Positions 25,684 to 34,505 of a DNA stretch of 64,000 nt are shown piece by piece (position 1 is the first letter of the stretch; every line of letters starts with the position of its first letter). The stretch is from Planctomycetales bacterium 10988. Lineage in GTDB: Bacteria > Planctomycetota > Planctomycetia > Pirellulales > Pb10988. The DNA is taken from NCBI GenBank assembly GCA_009664345.1, contig CP043547.1:6538709-6602708 (forward strand), read 5' to 3'. A program made the translations under genes and the position numbers. The notes beneath the pieces were generated by a model. It had not been told where the DNA came from. It saw only the letters and a program-made list of their open reading frames with translations, and did no database searches.

Positions 25684-28600
25684 ATGGAACCTTCAGATTT
25701 TCCGGACTTTCCCCAAAAACGCCAACCGAAGAAGAACTTTCCCGGCCCAAAACCAAAGCAGGGACCGTTTCCGAAACCGGAGGCCCCACTCTTTCAACCT
25801 TTCGGTTCCGAAGGGGGGGCTGCTCCCAAAAAGCCGCAGCCTCCATCTCCTGGAACCCCACCCCCGCGAAGACCGATGCCGGGGCAACAACCTCCCGGAG
25901 CGGCCAGAAAAGCTCCACAATCGCGAGCCGCCTCTCCGCAACATCAGCCTCAGATGCCTGAGGAATCCTATGCGAAGTCACAACTGTTTCAGTGGGGAAT
26001 CATTGCCTTCGCAGGGGTCTTCCTCACGGGGGCTGTTGCAATGGGAATGATTTTCGCCATCGGCCTTCTCTCGGGAGGAAGTTCAAACGATACGCCTTCG
26101 ACCCTCGTTCAGAACTCTAATCAAGAGTCAAGTGAAGAGAAGCCTTTTCAAAAAAACGCCGCTTTCCGCCAGTTATCCGAGGAACAAGTCCGAATCTACA
26201 CCGCTCTGTTTCACCGTGCGATCTATCAAGAGCCAGTCGCTCTTGTGAGTATTGCATTGGAACTTCCGATGCGGGGGCATTCGCATCTTTCCCCCAGGGA
26301 GCGATCCAAGATTCTCGAAGGTTATGACGATCTGCTCGAAAAATATTCCTCCGAGGCCTCCGAGCGTACAGAAAAGTTGTTCAAACGCCCAAGCCCGACC
26401 CGTCCTTCCGAGCCGCGACGTCCCGAACCGCTCGCCGATTCGCAAAGGCCCCCCTCCTCGCGACCGGCTCCACCTAGTATCCCCAAGGTCGAGCGGGCAA
26501 GGTCCAAGGAAGATCAGGTTCCTAAGATCGACATTAAGCGGAATCAATCCGAAATCCGTGGGGCGGACTTGGCTGAAATCACCTTTAAGACTAAGCCGTA
26601 TGCCATTTCTCATTCCTTCGAACAGGAAATTTGGATCTATCTCCCTCATCGGGTGGATCGTGATAAGCCGCTCTCTTGTGTCTATATTCCTGCTTCCGAT
26701 ATGACTTACATGCATGGTAGCCGGCTCAAGCCGAAGCATCGAGCGGAACATCTTCCTTTCGTCGAAGCGGGGTTTGCGGTCATCGCGTTCAGTGTTTCGG
26801 GGCAAGTCCCGGAGGTTTACCAAGACCAAATCACTCCGACATGGCTTGACCAGAGCCTTCCTCCAGGGGATTGGCTTTCCGAGGTGTATGCCGAATATTC
26901 CAAGGTCAACTACGGCTTGCATAACGCGGAAATCGCGAAATTGTTCGCCGAAAAGAATTTGCCAAAGATCGATGAAAAGCAGCAATATACCGTCGGATTT
27001 GGCTTCGCCGCGAACTTGGCCTTTGCCATTGCGAAGGAGCAACGCCTTCGCGGCTGCCTGTTATATTCACCAACTCTCTCGCTACAAGATCGAATTCGCG
27101 GCTTGGACAGTATCGTGGAGTTGCTCGATAAGGTCGAAGATTTCGACTCGAAGGTTACGCATCCCTATTCGGACCTTGATCCCATGGAGTCCTTGACTTC
27201 CTATGGGATACCAGGAACGTACCTCTATGTTTCTCCGGATGACCCTGCTGCGACCCCCTCATTCATCGATCCTTTCGTCAAAAAAATGCGAAAAGACAAT
27301 CGGCAAATCACTTTCAAGCTGGCGTCGGCTCCGGGAAATCAAGCGGAGCTATTCGACAAGGCCATTCCCGAAGGGGTTGAGTTCCTCCAAGCTCTTAATC
27401 GACAAATCCCATTGGAGGAGTTCAATCTCGCCCCGGAAGAGATCCTCGGGGAAAAGCTTGAACAGAGCTTTGCCGCCAATCTGACCCATCAACGAGACGT
27501 AAAGGCTCGGCTGAGCGGACAACTGCGGAGAGAGATCCCTTCGGTCAGTCCCCTCCGGATTTGGCCGGTTCCTGATCCGTTGCCGTTGAAATACACCGAT
27601 CATGGGAAAGAGACAAACCCCGCCTATCCTTATCCCGCCGGCATTGAAGCTTGGAATCCAACGCAAACAGAGCCTTACGAAGGGGCGGCAGACGAGCCTC
27701 GCTCAATCCGTCCGGTGGCGAAAAACCTTCTGATCGAGATGAAGCAGTTCGATTACGTCGTCTTCCCCGAGGACCCTAGTTCCCCTTATGTCGCCTTTAT
27801 AGGAAGGCCCGCTTCGAACTCGCTTTCCGGACTCCGGGGTGATGGGACTGCCTACGAGGTCTGGGATAGGCAAAGGAATTGGAGGGTCGCCGTTGGGTCG
27901 TCCGATGTGAAGCTGGATTTCAAGACGTGCGTGCTGAGCGATAATGGGAGAGAGTTAATCGGATATCCAGAACTCCTTTCTCAAAAATCCTCGATCGTGA
28001 TGATCGAATTAGGTTCCAGCGTAGTGAATCAGTTTACCTTTCCTGCTCAGCAAGGTTACCGCCTGGATGCCTCCAATCCACTTGTGTTCTGGGGAGACGA
28101 TTCCATCGGAGTCCTCCTGCCACCTCCGGATTTCGGCGTTGAGGAAACACATTGTGTTTTGATCAACAAAAGAACTAAGGAACTCGATGTCTATCGCCTG
28201 CCGGGCCGCAGTGAAACGAGGGCGGTCAAGGCCATCGAGCCGAAGCGAGGTTGGATTGCCCAACGGAGGGATGTGCGGGTCACGGGCCTCAATGATAGTC
28301 AGAAGATTGTGGAACTCTATGATGTCCAGGAAGAGCGGCAGTTCGCTCAACTCCTGCTCCCGAATTTTGGCGACTTGGGACATGTCGAATCCGAAGGGCT
28401 TCAATTCTCCCATGATCGAAAGTGGCTTGCTTATGCCGTGAAGATGAGCGGAGACGTCCTGTCGGATTCAGGTGGGGAGCTGATCGTTGTTTACTGGAAC
28501 CTCGAAACTGGCGAGCTCCATCGTTACCTTCGTTTTTATCTGCCTGAGTACCTCCGCCACTCCATTGATCGATATCAAGGTCCGTTTATTCAATGGATGC

Positions 28601-28860
28601 CAAACGACCGAGGTTGGCTCATCTCGGGATGCTACTTGGTTCATTTTCGCCACAATGGAGATTCTCGGAATGTCGTCGATTATCCCGACTGCATTTTGCC
28701 GGTGCCGAAAGAGCAGGAACTCCATTTCCCCGCACGAAAGTTTGTCGGCCAAGGCCAAATCCTGCTGGTGTACGGCGACGAAGAAAAGCGGCTCACGGTT
28801 TATCCGATTGTCGATAATTTGCAGATTCATCATCCTTTTGAGCCGGAAGCCAACAAATGA
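25684..28860 (+). CDS. Large membrane-anchored protein of unknown function, paralogue 2
   Basis: This protein of about 1,058 residues begins MEPSDFPDFPQKR and continues with a Pro-rich segment, one membrane segment (about 103-132) and a second Pro/Arg-rich stretch (about 235-275). The hydrolase-like middle has EIWIYLPHRVDRDKPLSCVY, EHLPFVEAGFAVIAFSVSG and YLYVSPDDPA; the nucleophile elbow reads GFGFAAN. A C-terminal, probably propeller-like region contains LHRYLRFYLPEY and YPDCILPVPKEQE. The frame opens at GTG 25642, but ATG 25684 matches the paralogue's start (MTPSDLPEFPFQ). The missing serine suggests both proteins bind rather than hydrolyse. No family name can be given. Confidence 0.82.
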   Translation: MEPSDFPDFPQKRQPKKNFPGPKPKQGPFPKPEAPLFQPFGSEGGAAPKKPQPPSPGTPPPRRPMPGQQPPGAARKAPQSRAASPQHQPQMPEESYAKSQLFQWGIIAFAGVFLTGAVAMGMIFAIGLLSGGSSNDTPSTLVQNSNQESSEEKPFQKNAAFRQLSEEQVRIYTALFHRAIYQEPVALVSIALELPMRGHSHLSPRERSKILEGYDDLLEKYSSEASERTEKLFKRPSPTRPSEPRRPEPLADSQRPPSSRPAPPSIPKVERARSKEDQVPKIDIKRNQSEIRGADLAEITFKTKPYAISHSFEQEIWIYLPHRVDRDKPLSCVYIPASDMTYMHGSRLKPKHRAEHLPFVEAGFAVIAFSVSGQVPEVYQDQITPTWLDQSLPPGDWLSEVYAEYSKVNYGLHNAEIAKLFAEKNLPKIDEKQQYTVGFGFAANLAFAIAKEQRLRGCLLYSPTLSLQDRIRGLDSIVELLDKVEDFDSKVTHPYSDLDPMESLTSYGIPGTYLYVSPDDPAATPSFIDPFVKKMRKDNRQITFKLASAPGNQAELFDKAIPEGVEFLQALNRQIPLEEFNLAPEEILGEKLEQSFAANLTHQRDVKARLSGQLRREIPSVSPLRIWPVPDPLPLKYTDHGKETNPAYPYPAGIEAWNPTQTEPYEGAADEPRSIRPVAKNLLIEMKQFDYVVFPEDPSSPYVAFIGRPASNSLSGLRGDGTAYEVWDRQRNWRVAVGSSDVKLDFKTCVLSDNGRELIGYPELLSQKSSIVMIELGSSVVNQFTFPAQQGYRLDASNPLVFWGDDSIGVLLPPPDFGVEETHCVLINKRTKELDVYRLPGRSETRAVKAIEPKRGWIAQRRDVRVTGLNDSQKIVELYDVQEERQFAQLLLPNFGDLGHVESEGLQFSHDRKWLAYAVKMSGDVLSDSGGELIVVYWNLETGELHRYLRFYLPEYLRHSIDRYQGPFIQWMPNDRGWLISGCYLVHFRHNGDSRNVVDYPDCILPVPKEQELHFPARKFVGQGQILLVYGDEEKRLTVYPIVDNLQIHHPFEPEANK

Positions 28861-28890
28861 TTCCTCTTTTTTTTCCGTAGGAGGCGAGCC

Positions 28891-29772
28891 ATGCTAAGAA
28901 GGATGGATATGCAAAAAGTACTTTTAGAAATTGGGTGGATGATCCTCGTGATCGCCTGTCCGATGAATCTCTTTGCTGCCGGGTTGCCTGAGATTTCTGC
29001 CTCGGTTGGCAAAGAGGGAGAGAATCGGCCGAAAGATGTTTTTATCGTGCAGGGGATGCTCAATCATGTTCCCTATCGTAGTGGCGGCCCTAAGGAACCC
29101 CTTCCAATCGATGGAATCCTTGGTTCGAATACGATCGCAGCGATCGAACGTTTTCAAACCATTCAATTGGGTTTTCGAGATGGTCTTGTTGAGCCGGAGC
29201 AGCGAACCATCAAGCGATTGCAAGAGTTTTTTCTCTTCGCCGCCCAAGATCGTTCTGGTCCAAAAATCGCCTGGGGTGCCCAAGTCACCGGGCCGTTCAA
29301 GCAGAAAGTCTTGCAAGTGGCGACGGAACTCGGCCTCGACCCGAATCATCTTATGGCGGCTATGGCCTTCGAAACGGCTGGGACTTTTAGCCCAGCGATT
29401 AAGAATGCCGCCGGGAGCGGAGCGACGGGACTTATTCAATTCATGCCGTCTACGGCCAAAGGGCTCGGCTTGACGACTCAGGCACTTCAACGAATGAACG
29501 CGGTCGAGCAAATGGATATCGTTAAAAAGTACTTTTTGCCTTATCATCAACGGATTGAGACCTTGAGCGATCTGTACATGGCCATTCTATATCCAGTCGC
29601 GATTGGAAAACCGGAGGAATATGTCCTCTTTGGTCAAGAAAAATCCCCACGGACTTATCAAATGAATGCCGGCCTGGATCGTGACGGAGATGGCAATGTC
29701 ACGAAGGCCGAAGCCGCCGCGAATGTCCAAGCTTCTCTTGATCGCGGACTTCAACCGGAAAATCACGGCTAG
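28891..29772 (+). CDS. Lytic transglycosylase-like protein with EF-hand loop
   Basis: This 293-residue exported protein has a signal peptide (ending near residue 30) and a peptidoglycan-binding-like helical domain (VFIVQGMLNHVPY, IDGILGSNTIAAIERFQTIQLG). It is followed by a lysozyme-like domain with AMAFETAGTFSPAIKNAAGSG and GLIQFMPSTAKGLG; the Glu in FETAGTF is the likely catalytic acid. The C-terminus has one calcium-binding loop, LDRDGDGNVTKAE. It should bind or cleave the glycan strands of peptidoglycan in the periplasm. GGAGG sits seven bases before the ATG. It follows the giant paralogue by 30 bases, so co-transcription is likely. Confidence 0.85.
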   Translation: MLRRMDMQKVLLEIGWMILVIACPMNLFAAGLPEISASVGKEGENRPKDVFIVQGMLNHVPYRSGGPKEPLPIDGILGSNTIAAIERFQTIQLGFRDGLVEPEQRTIKRLQEFFLFAAQDRSGPKIAWGAQVTGPFKQKVLQVATELGLDPNHLMAAMAFETAGTFSPAIKNAAGSGATGLIQFMPSTAKGLGLTTQALQRMNAVEQMDIVKKYFLPYHQRIETLSDLYMAILYPVAIGKPEEYVLFGQEKSPRTYQMNAGLDRDGDGNVTKAEAAANVQASLDRGLQPENHG

Positions 29773-30037
29773 GCGTGCTTTCTTTGGCTGTCGCCGTTTG
29801 GCTGCCATTTCTTGAATCAAAAATCTGCTCTAGGGAAATGACCGCAACTCGGGTAGACTTCGACTTCTTCAAACGTCCTCTTCACGCCGTCATGACGATG
29901 GTCGGAGGCCGTTTGCTTGCCGGAACTGCGTCGCTTCTCGGTCTTGATGGCCGCTTTCTTGAACGACGAACTGGCAGCAAGTGAAACTTACAAGTCAACC
30001 TCAACGAGTTCGCAAGGATGAAATCCGGAGAGGAAAA

Positions 30038-31021
30038 ATGTTCAAATCTCATCGCTACGGCGATTTACGACAATGGGTTCTCAGTGGAGGACTCTTGCTA
30101 AGCTGTGCCGCAGGACTCTTTGCCCAACAGCAACCCGGCACGCGAGTGAATCCCCCGCAGTATCAAACCAACCCTGGTCAAGCACCTCCACAACAACAGA
30201 ATCAGCCCGCTTTTTCAGTTCCTGCTTTGACCCCAGGGGAAGCCGCGGAGCTGGATCGAATTTTGGGTGCCTGGGAAGCCCAGTCTTCGCAAATTCAAAA
30301 TGTCAGTTGCGTTTTTACCGTGTGGGAAGATGTTCCTGCTTACAATAAAAAAATCGAACGCACCGGACGAATGCTCTATGAATCGCCCGATCGCGGGGCA
30401 TACGAAGTTCAATTTGAGAAAGTCAGCAACCCCGAAACGGGTAAGGACGAGTGGCAAAGTAAGAAAACCCTCGACCATTGGGCCTGTGACGGAGAAGCCG
30501 TTTATCGGGTTCTTCATCATGAAGAGACGGTCATGGTTCATCCTTTGCCGGAGAATCTCAAAGGAGAATCCATTCGTAACGGTCCGCTTCCCTTCTTGTT
30601 TGTGGCCAAAGCACGCGACTTGAAACAACGTTATTTCTTGCGACCGATCCGCCCGGAAGAACGAGCCAAAGGTCAAGTCTGGTTGGAGGTTTATCCCCGT
30701 TATCAACAAGATGCTGCGAATTTCAGCCGAGCCGAAGTGATTCTCACAGAGGGGCAATGGCTGATTTTGGGATTGAAAATGTATCCTCCTGGCGGAAATA
30801 CAACCATCACCCATGTTTTCACGGAATACAAGATCAATGAAAACGGCGGCTTCATCGATTCGTTGAAAAAAGCCTGGGGCGGAAACCCTTACGCCCCGCA
30901 TCCTCGCGGCTATTCGAAAAAGGTCCAACCTCCAGCCGAAGCAGCCATGGCGGAACGCCCCGAAGAAGAAAAGGCCGCTCCCAAGCCAACGATGCCTTTC
31001 AATCTCTTCCGTAAACGCTAA
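30038..31021 (+). CDS. Exported protein resembling the TIGR03009 planctomycete family
   Basis: The frame opens at 29981, but ATG 30038 has a strong GAGAGG site and leads into a signal peptide (cleavage likely after GLFA near residue 30). The mature part of about 295 residues has a Gln/Pro-rich stretch and then a beta-rich domain: LDRILGAWEAQSSQIQNVSC, ERTGRMLYESPDRGAYEV, DHWACDGEAVYRV, PLPFLFVAKARDLKQRY. The layout recalls LolA-like folds and the Planctomycetes-restricted TIGR03009 family; I cannot confirm either without a profile search. It ends with a Pro/Ala/Glu-rich tail. The function is unknown and the predicted location is periplasmic. Confidence 0.7.
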   Translation: MFKSHRYGDLRQWVLSGGLLLSCAAGLFAQQQPGTRVNPPQYQTNPGQAPPQQQNQPAFSVPALTPGEAAELDRILGAWEAQSSQIQNVSCVFTVWEDVPAYNKKIERTGRMLYESPDRGAYEVQFEKVSNPETGKDEWQSKKTLDHWACDGEAVYRVLHHEETVMVHPLPENLKGESIRNGPLPFLFVAKARDLKQRYFLRPIRPEERAKGQVWLEVYPRYQQDAANFSRAEVILTEGQWLILGLKMYPPGGNTTITHVFTEYKINENGGFIDSLKKAWGGNPYAPHPRGYSKKVQPPAEAAMAERPEEEKAAPKPTMPFNLFRKR

Positions 31022-31080
31022 GCATTGTTAAGAATCGTTCGTTAACACCTAGGCTTCTCGCCTACGAATCAATAATAAAG

Positions 31081-31113
31081 AAAGCCGGAGGATTCTATCA
31101 TTCTTCCGGCTTT
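31081..31113 (+). terminator. Hairpin after the TIGR03009-like gene
   Basis: AAAGCCGGA and TCCGGCTTT form a nine-pair stem with a loop of about 14 bases, 60 bases after the stop codon. The T-run is short (TTT, part of the stem), so it is a modest terminator candidate. Confidence 0.6.
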
Positions 31114-31310
31114 CATGTTGCGCTAGGCTCAATTACTCGCTGAGTTCGTTGAGTTGGGGAGATTCTCTTGGGTTGGTTCTTGGAGCTGGTTCCAATCGAA
31201 GTGTGTTTGGCTTATTGTAACTTCCGCCAAGGAGTCCTCACTTATTGGCGAACTTCTGTTGAGCATTTCGGAACCTTGATTGGGTTACCCAAGCTTAGGT
31301 TCGAAGCGCA

Positions 31311-31344
31311 TAAAAAACGAGCCTGTGAAGAAATCACAAGCTCG
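31311..31344 (-). terminator. Intrinsic terminator of the DUF1559 gene
   Basis: Read on the minus strand, CGAGCTTGTGA and TCACAGGCTCG form an eleven-pair stem (one G-T pair) around a short loop, immediately followed by TTTTTT. It lies 34 bases after the stop of the DUF1559 gene. Confidence 0.85.
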
Positions 31345-31377
31345 ATGATCGTGTTCCGTTGTCGTCAGATCGAAGGT

Positions 31378-32445
31378 TTAACGAATTCGATCTTCATCAA
31401 CCAAAGTACCACCACGGTATTTCCCGTGCATTTCGCGTCCCTTTTGGACATTTTGCGGATCAGAGAAATCTCGCGGTCCCCCGAATTTCGGCGTACGGGC
31501 ACCGGCGGGAGAGAACAAAGCATTATACGTAAACCAATCGATTTCATCCGGAATGAACTTCGTGTGTTGATCACAGAAGACGACATTTGCTCCACCTGGG
31601 TGACGGCTTCTCGGACGAGCAGCACGCCCACGTCCTCCTTGACGTCCATTAATTCGCATGGTGAAAGTAGTTTCATTAAACTCGGCAGGAGCGGAGCCTT
31701 CGGCATCGGAATAGAAGCAGACACAGACATCCCCTTCAACGACGGTCGGGTCTGTTCCACCAGGACGTGACCAGAAACCGGCATCAAGATTTTCGGCAGC
31801 CATAATCGTGGTCGCGGTTCCATCATCCGCGCTGACCATACTTAACGACATGCGGCGTCGACCTTGCCAAAAAATTGTTTTGTTATTGTAGGGATTTACG
31901 ATCAGATAGGCATTGTGAAAGAGAGAAGAGCTTGGACGTTCTCGCCAGTAAGATTCCGCCCCATTTTGGTCGGCTCGCTCAACGCGTTGACCGTTATCAT
32001 CTTGCATGTTCCGCATCCCACAATTTACCGCGTAGGTCATCTCTCGACCGGTCTGAGCAGGATCGTTTGGGCAAAGCAAAACTTTAATGGTTTGACCAGG
32101 CAATTTACCACGGGCTCCCCCAGCATTGGCATTGTATCGGTTATAAATATCATTACGTTCCATAAAGGGCAGCGTCGGAAAGACCCACCCAATCGGGCTT
32201 CCGCCATCGACGGTATTATAGTCGGGGTCCTGTGAGACGGCCCAGCCAGGAAGTGTCGCTTTGGCGGCATCGTGTTGCATGAGAGCGATCCCGACGTTCC
32301 GAATTTGATTCGTACATTGCGTTCGTCGAGCAGTTTCGCGAACGGCATTGACCGCCGGCATTAGCATTGCCGCAAGAATGGCAATGATACTCATAACGAC
32401 TAGTAATTCTACTAAGGTAAAGCCAACTCGGCTATTGCGTTTCAT
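31378..32445 (-). CDS. DUF1559 prepilin-like protein
   Basis: This protein of about 355 residues begins MKRNSRVGFTLVELLVVMSI, a type IV prepilin/pseudopilin signal with predicted cleavage after Gly8 and a methylated Phe. It is followed by RRTQCTNQIRNVGIALMQHD and ends with HPGGANVVFCDQHTKFIPDEI, both hallmarks of the DUF1559 family that is hugely expanded in Planctomycetes. ATG 32445 has GGGAG six bases upstream; the frame opens slightly earlier at 32463. It is probably exported and may assemble at or near the cell surface. The actual role of DUF1559 proteins is unproven. Confidence 0.93.
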   Translation of the reverse strand: MKRNSRVGFTLVELLVVMSIIAILAAMLMPAVNAVRETARRTQCTNQIRNVGIALMQHDAAKATLPGWAVSQDPDYNTVDGGSPIGWVFPTLPFMERNDIYNRYNANAGGARGKLPGQTIKVLLCPNDPAQTGREMTYAVNCGMRNMQDDNGQRVERADQNGAESYWRERPSSSLFHNAYLIVNPYNNKTIFWQGRRRMSLSMVSADDGTATTIMAAENLDAGFWSRPGGTDPTVVEGDVCVCFYSDAEGSAPAEFNETTFTMRINGRQGGRGRAARPRSRHPGGANVVFCDQHTKFIPDEIDWFTYNALFSPAGARTPKFGGPRDFSDPQNVQKGREMHGKYRGGTLVDEDRIR

Positions 32446-32753
32446 AAGATCTCCCATCGACAAAAGTAATTCCAGATATTCTGGACCCTGTAGTGATTTC
32501 AGGATTTAATAACGCAATGTCCGTTCCAAACGATAAGCAATGAATAGCATCATAACACATAAGTATATAATATTTATAACTTTAAAAAATATAGACAGAT
32601 TGCAGAAGAGGTGATTCCACAAAGAATAATGAAATTCCACAAGAAAACTTACATTAATTGACGACTGTAAAAAATACAGTACATAGAGAGGAATGGCATT
32701 ATATTTTACCGTACCGTAAGTTATTACTTGTTTTATCTTCCGTGACAAAATTT
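32446..32753. other. AT-rich intergenic region upstream of the DUF1559 gene
   Basis: Just over 300 bases, notably AT-rich around 32550-32700, and presumably carrying the DUF1559 promoter. Short open frames here have no ribosome site. No convincing promoter boxes or hairpins stand out. Confidence 0.5.
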
Positions 32754-33566
32754 TTAAGGAGCGGGCCTATCCTTTTCTTTAATCGGCTCCATTTGATTGC
32801 TGATCAAGTTGCTGAACCAAGTCTGGGGCAGCCATTGGCAGAGGAAAATAAATAGCTTGTTTTTCCAACCTGGAACGACCAAAGCTTTCTTGGCGAGCAT
32901 CGCCTTCATCCCGATCTCGGCGACTTCTTGGCTTGTCATCATATAAGGCCCTCGATTGCTGATATCTTGTCCGGCATGATCAAAGAAAGAGGTTGCCGTC
33001 GGGCCGGGACAAAGCGTCGTGACGAAAACTCCGTGGGGTTTCAGCTCTTCGCGAATCCCCTGCGAGAACGAAAGCACATACTGTTTGGAGGCCGAATAGA
33101 CGGCGTAATCCGGCATAGGGAGAAAGGAAAGGATCGATCCTAACTGCACGATGTGGCCAAAGCCGCGTTGTTTCATCTTCTCCGCAAGGGACCAAGTGAG
33201 ATGGGTGAGCGAACGGATATTCAAGTCGATCATCTGAAGCTGTTTTTCACGAGATTGTTGAAGAAAACTGCCATAAGAACCGAAGCCGGCGTTGTTCACG
33301 AGGTAGTCGATTTGAACCTCATGCTCGTTCAGCACTTGTAGCAACTCCTCGATCCCGTCAGGTCGGCCCAAGTTGCAAGAGATCACGATCGCCTCGCATT
33401 GATGCTTTGTCTTCAAATCCTCTTTCAAAGAATCCAGCGACTCCTGACTGCGGGCGACGAGGACGACCTTCGCTCCGCGTTCAGCAAAGAGAGTCGCAAA
33501 GTCACGGCCAATCCCCCTCGAAGCCCCGGTCACCAAGGCCCACCGATTCTTCATCTCTTCGGTCAT
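32754..33566 (-). CDS. Short-chain dehydrogenase/reductase
   Basis: This 270-residue SDR has the cofactor motif TGASRGIG (14-21), the NNAG block (VNNAGFGSYG), a catalytic Ser in LGSILSFLP and the YxxxK pair in YSASKQYVLSF. The residue after the second strand (VLVARSQESL) with Arg suggests NADP(H). The family resembles DltE/DHRS-like reductases with a hydrophobic C-terminal stretch (WKNKLFIFLCQWLPQ) that may touch the membrane. The substrate cannot be named. It is probably transcribed alone, because a terminator stands upstream of its start. Confidence 0.92.
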   Translation of the reverse strand: MTEEMKNRWALVTGASRGIGRDFATLFAERGAKVVLVARSQESLDSLKEDLKTKHQCEAIVISCNLGRPDGIEELLQVLNEHEVQIDYLVNNAGFGSYGSFLQQSREKQLQMIDLNIRSLTHLTWSLAEKMKQRGFGHIVQLGSILSFLPMPDYAVYSASKQYVLSFSQGIREELKPHGVFVTTLCPGPTATSFFDHAGQDISNRGPYMMTSQEVAEIGMKAMLAKKALVVPGWKNKLFIFLCQWLPQTWFSNLISNQMEPIKEKDRPAP

Positions 33567-33635
33567 GAACGTCCCTTCATGGTAGAGTCGAGGTTACAAC
33601 AGTTCGATAATCCCTCAAACAACTTTGAGCGCATA

Positions 33636-33661
33636 AGAAAAGCGACCTACCGGAGGCCGCT
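33636..33661 (-). terminator. Intrinsic terminator after the small hypothetical gene
   Basis: On the minus strand AGCGGCCT and AGGTCGCT form an eight-pair stem (one G-T pair) around CCGGT, followed by TTTTCTT. It lies 30 bases downstream of the hypothetical gene's stop and before the SDR gene. Confidence 0.75.
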
Positions 33662-33690
33662 CTCAATGGGTGATGCGTGTTGATCACAGA

Positions 33691-34053
33691 TCAGGAAGTC
33701 GAAGCGGAAGGAAGTTCCGCCAGCGATTCCGCACATTTATTCAACTGTTCCTCGATAGCGATGATCACCTGAGGTTTGTCCGTTGATTCGGAATCGGGAT
33801 TGATGGTCAGGAAGGCCGTTCCTTGTTGATAGGCTTTGATGAGATAGTCGAACGTCGAAAGCCCGGAAAGTTCCGCAACTTCATCGGAATCTTTCCAGCC
33901 TTGCTCATTGATATACTTTTGAGCTTGCTCCGAACTGGTGAACAGCAGGACCGCTTCGGCCATCTCCTCCTCAGGGGTGTCCTCTTCGCCGAGACTCATA
34001 ATCGGTGTGGCGAGTTCTTCCGAATTTTTCTGCGAAATAACAAAATAAGGCAT
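33691..34053 (-). CDS. Small hypothetical acidic protein
   Basis: This 120-residue protein (MPYFVISQKNSEELATPI...) has an acidic loop, a helix rich in Glu/Ala and VLLFTSSEQAQKYINEQGWK. That last pattern is also seen in SseB-like or DUF-type small proteins with alternating strand-helix layout. I do not recognise a named family. No signal peptide or membrane segment is present. It has its own terminator and a clear start context, so I regard it as a real single-gene unit. Confidence 0.65.
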   Translation of the reverse strand: MPYFVISQKNSEELATPIMSLGEEDTPEEEMAEAVLLFTSSEQAQKYINEQGWKDSDEVAELSGLSTFDYLIKAYQQGTAFLTINPDSESTDKPQVIIAIEEQLNKCAESLAELPSASTS

Positions 34054-34505
34054 CGTTTATCCTCTTGAGGTTAGAAATAAAGTAGATGTTTTATTTAGAA
34101 GCAATTTGCTTGCCAAACGGATCTGGGAAAGCGAATTCAAGCTAAATCAAAGTGGAAAAGTCGGGGAACCCTTGCTTTTCCTGACTCTTCATACCCGTTC
34201 GCCCTCATTATAGCAACGCATTCGCTGGGAGATTTTTTAAAAAGGAGACGATTGCCTTGGCTAATCATCAAAGAGTGGCAGTTCATGCTCCAGGTCGGCC
34301 GGATTGCAAGCGAAGAGCGACCTGCGAACCGGAGACATGAGCGAACCAAATCTAAAAGAAACACCGGGAAATTCTCTCAAAGAGCCTGTTTCGCTTCGAC
34401 CTTGATCGGCCTATGATAGAAGTTGCAGCTCCTATTCAAGGAGGGAGAAGGTAACAAGCGCTTCTCCTTTGGCTCCCCCGATGTCTTCAAAGAAGAGGTA
34501 AAAAG
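34054..34505. other. Divergent intergenic region upstream of the aldehyde dehydrogenase
   Basis: About 450 bases with no supported gene. Close to the aldehyde dehydrogenase start, GGAGAAG (34444-34450) can pair with CTTCTCC (34461-34467). This small hairpin in the leader could affect translation, though this is weak evidence. Confidence 0.45.

Larger units (their letters stand above)
31022..31377. other. Convergent intergenic region
   Basis: This 356-base stretch lies between the TIGR03009-like gene and the convergent DUF1559 gene. It holds two hairpins, listed separately. A longer plus-strand open frame that enters the DUF1559 gene is its antisense shadow. I see no gene. Confidence 0.6.

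Noticed and set aside
29775-29984. 69-codon frame between the transglycosylase and TIGR03009-like genes
   Set aside because: No ribosome site and no conserved pattern; probably leader sequence.
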